A DNA stretch of 6,089 nt from Deltaproteobacteria bacterium (GTDB lineage Bacteria; Myxococcota_A; UBA9160): positions 1-6,089 of the forward strand of contig DOUU01000206.1 in assembly GCA_003520425.1 (NCBI GenBank), given 5' to 3'. Made by a program: the position numbers and the translations under genes. The notes beneath the pieces were generated by a model. That model searched no databases. It had not been told where the DNA came from and saw nothing but the letters and a program-made list of their open reading frames with translations. Position 1 is the stretch's first letter; each line of letters begins with the position of its first letter. This document shows, piece after piece, positions 6,058-6,089 of this stretch.

Positions 6058-6089
6058 ATGACCGAAGCTGTGCGTGCCGCCATCACCAC
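6058..6089 (+). CDS. Start of a gene running off the window
   Basis: ATG at 6058 lies seven bases after GGGAG (6046-6050) and opens a frame reading MTEAVRAAIT to the window end. Ten residues are too few to name a family. The ribosome site and same-strand position after the DUF3237 gene make it a likely real start. A competing in-frame-open ATG at 6035 lacks a ribosome site and gives an Arg/His/Cys-rich peptide. Confidence 0.5.
   Translation, partial: MTEAVRAAIT

Noticed and set aside
5451..6089. Long open frame of 212 codons on the minus strand
   Set aside because: It lies antisense to the clear DUF3237 gene, whose family match is on the plus strand. Its product is Arg/Pro-rich with no motif.

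Overview
The window is GC-rich, closely packed bacterial DNA. It looks like a chromosome segment from an uncultured or little-studied environmental bacterium; a Myxococcota-, Binatota- or Acidobacteriota-like source is possible, but the sequence does not settle it. I see no phage, plasmid, CRISPR or RNA gene. Three genes are clear from their protein families, and several others are broken or cut.

Left edge (1-533): the minus strand carries the wreck of a SAM-dependent methyltransferase of the protein-L-isoaspartate O-methyltransferase type. It can be followed only by switching reading frame twice, and it runs off the window. Divergent from it, a possible 13-codon leader ORF (534-575) with a strong Shine-Dalgarno sequence ends inside the ribosome-binding region of the next gene.

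Core (593-3784): a two-gene plus-strand unit. The first gene encodes a flavoprotein disulfide reductase of the group often annotated as 'mercuric reductase', but without the mercury-specific cysteines. After 60 bases comes a 586-residue three-part protein: a YiiM-type MOSC domain with 3-alpha tail (molybdenum cofactor), a ferredoxin-reductase-like flavin/NAD module, and a C-terminal plant-type [2Fe-2S] ferredoxin. This is a single-chain electron path from NAD(P)H to a molybdenum site, probably a reductase of N-hydroxylated or related compounds. The two genes together suggest redox detoxification.

Middle (3785-5549): mostly gene-free, degraded-looking DNA with a small hairpin and an 11-bp tandem duplication. 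Inside it, a plus-strand ORF (4345-4818) and a minus-strand secreted PKD-like ORF (4957-4739) face each other. Their recognisable or expected sequence stops at the same few bases, about 4753-4756. The best reading is a rearrangement or deletion joint that cut both genes, although an assembly chimera gives the same picture.

Right edge (5550-6089): an intact DUF3237-family gene, then the first codons of another plus-strand gene that leaves the window.
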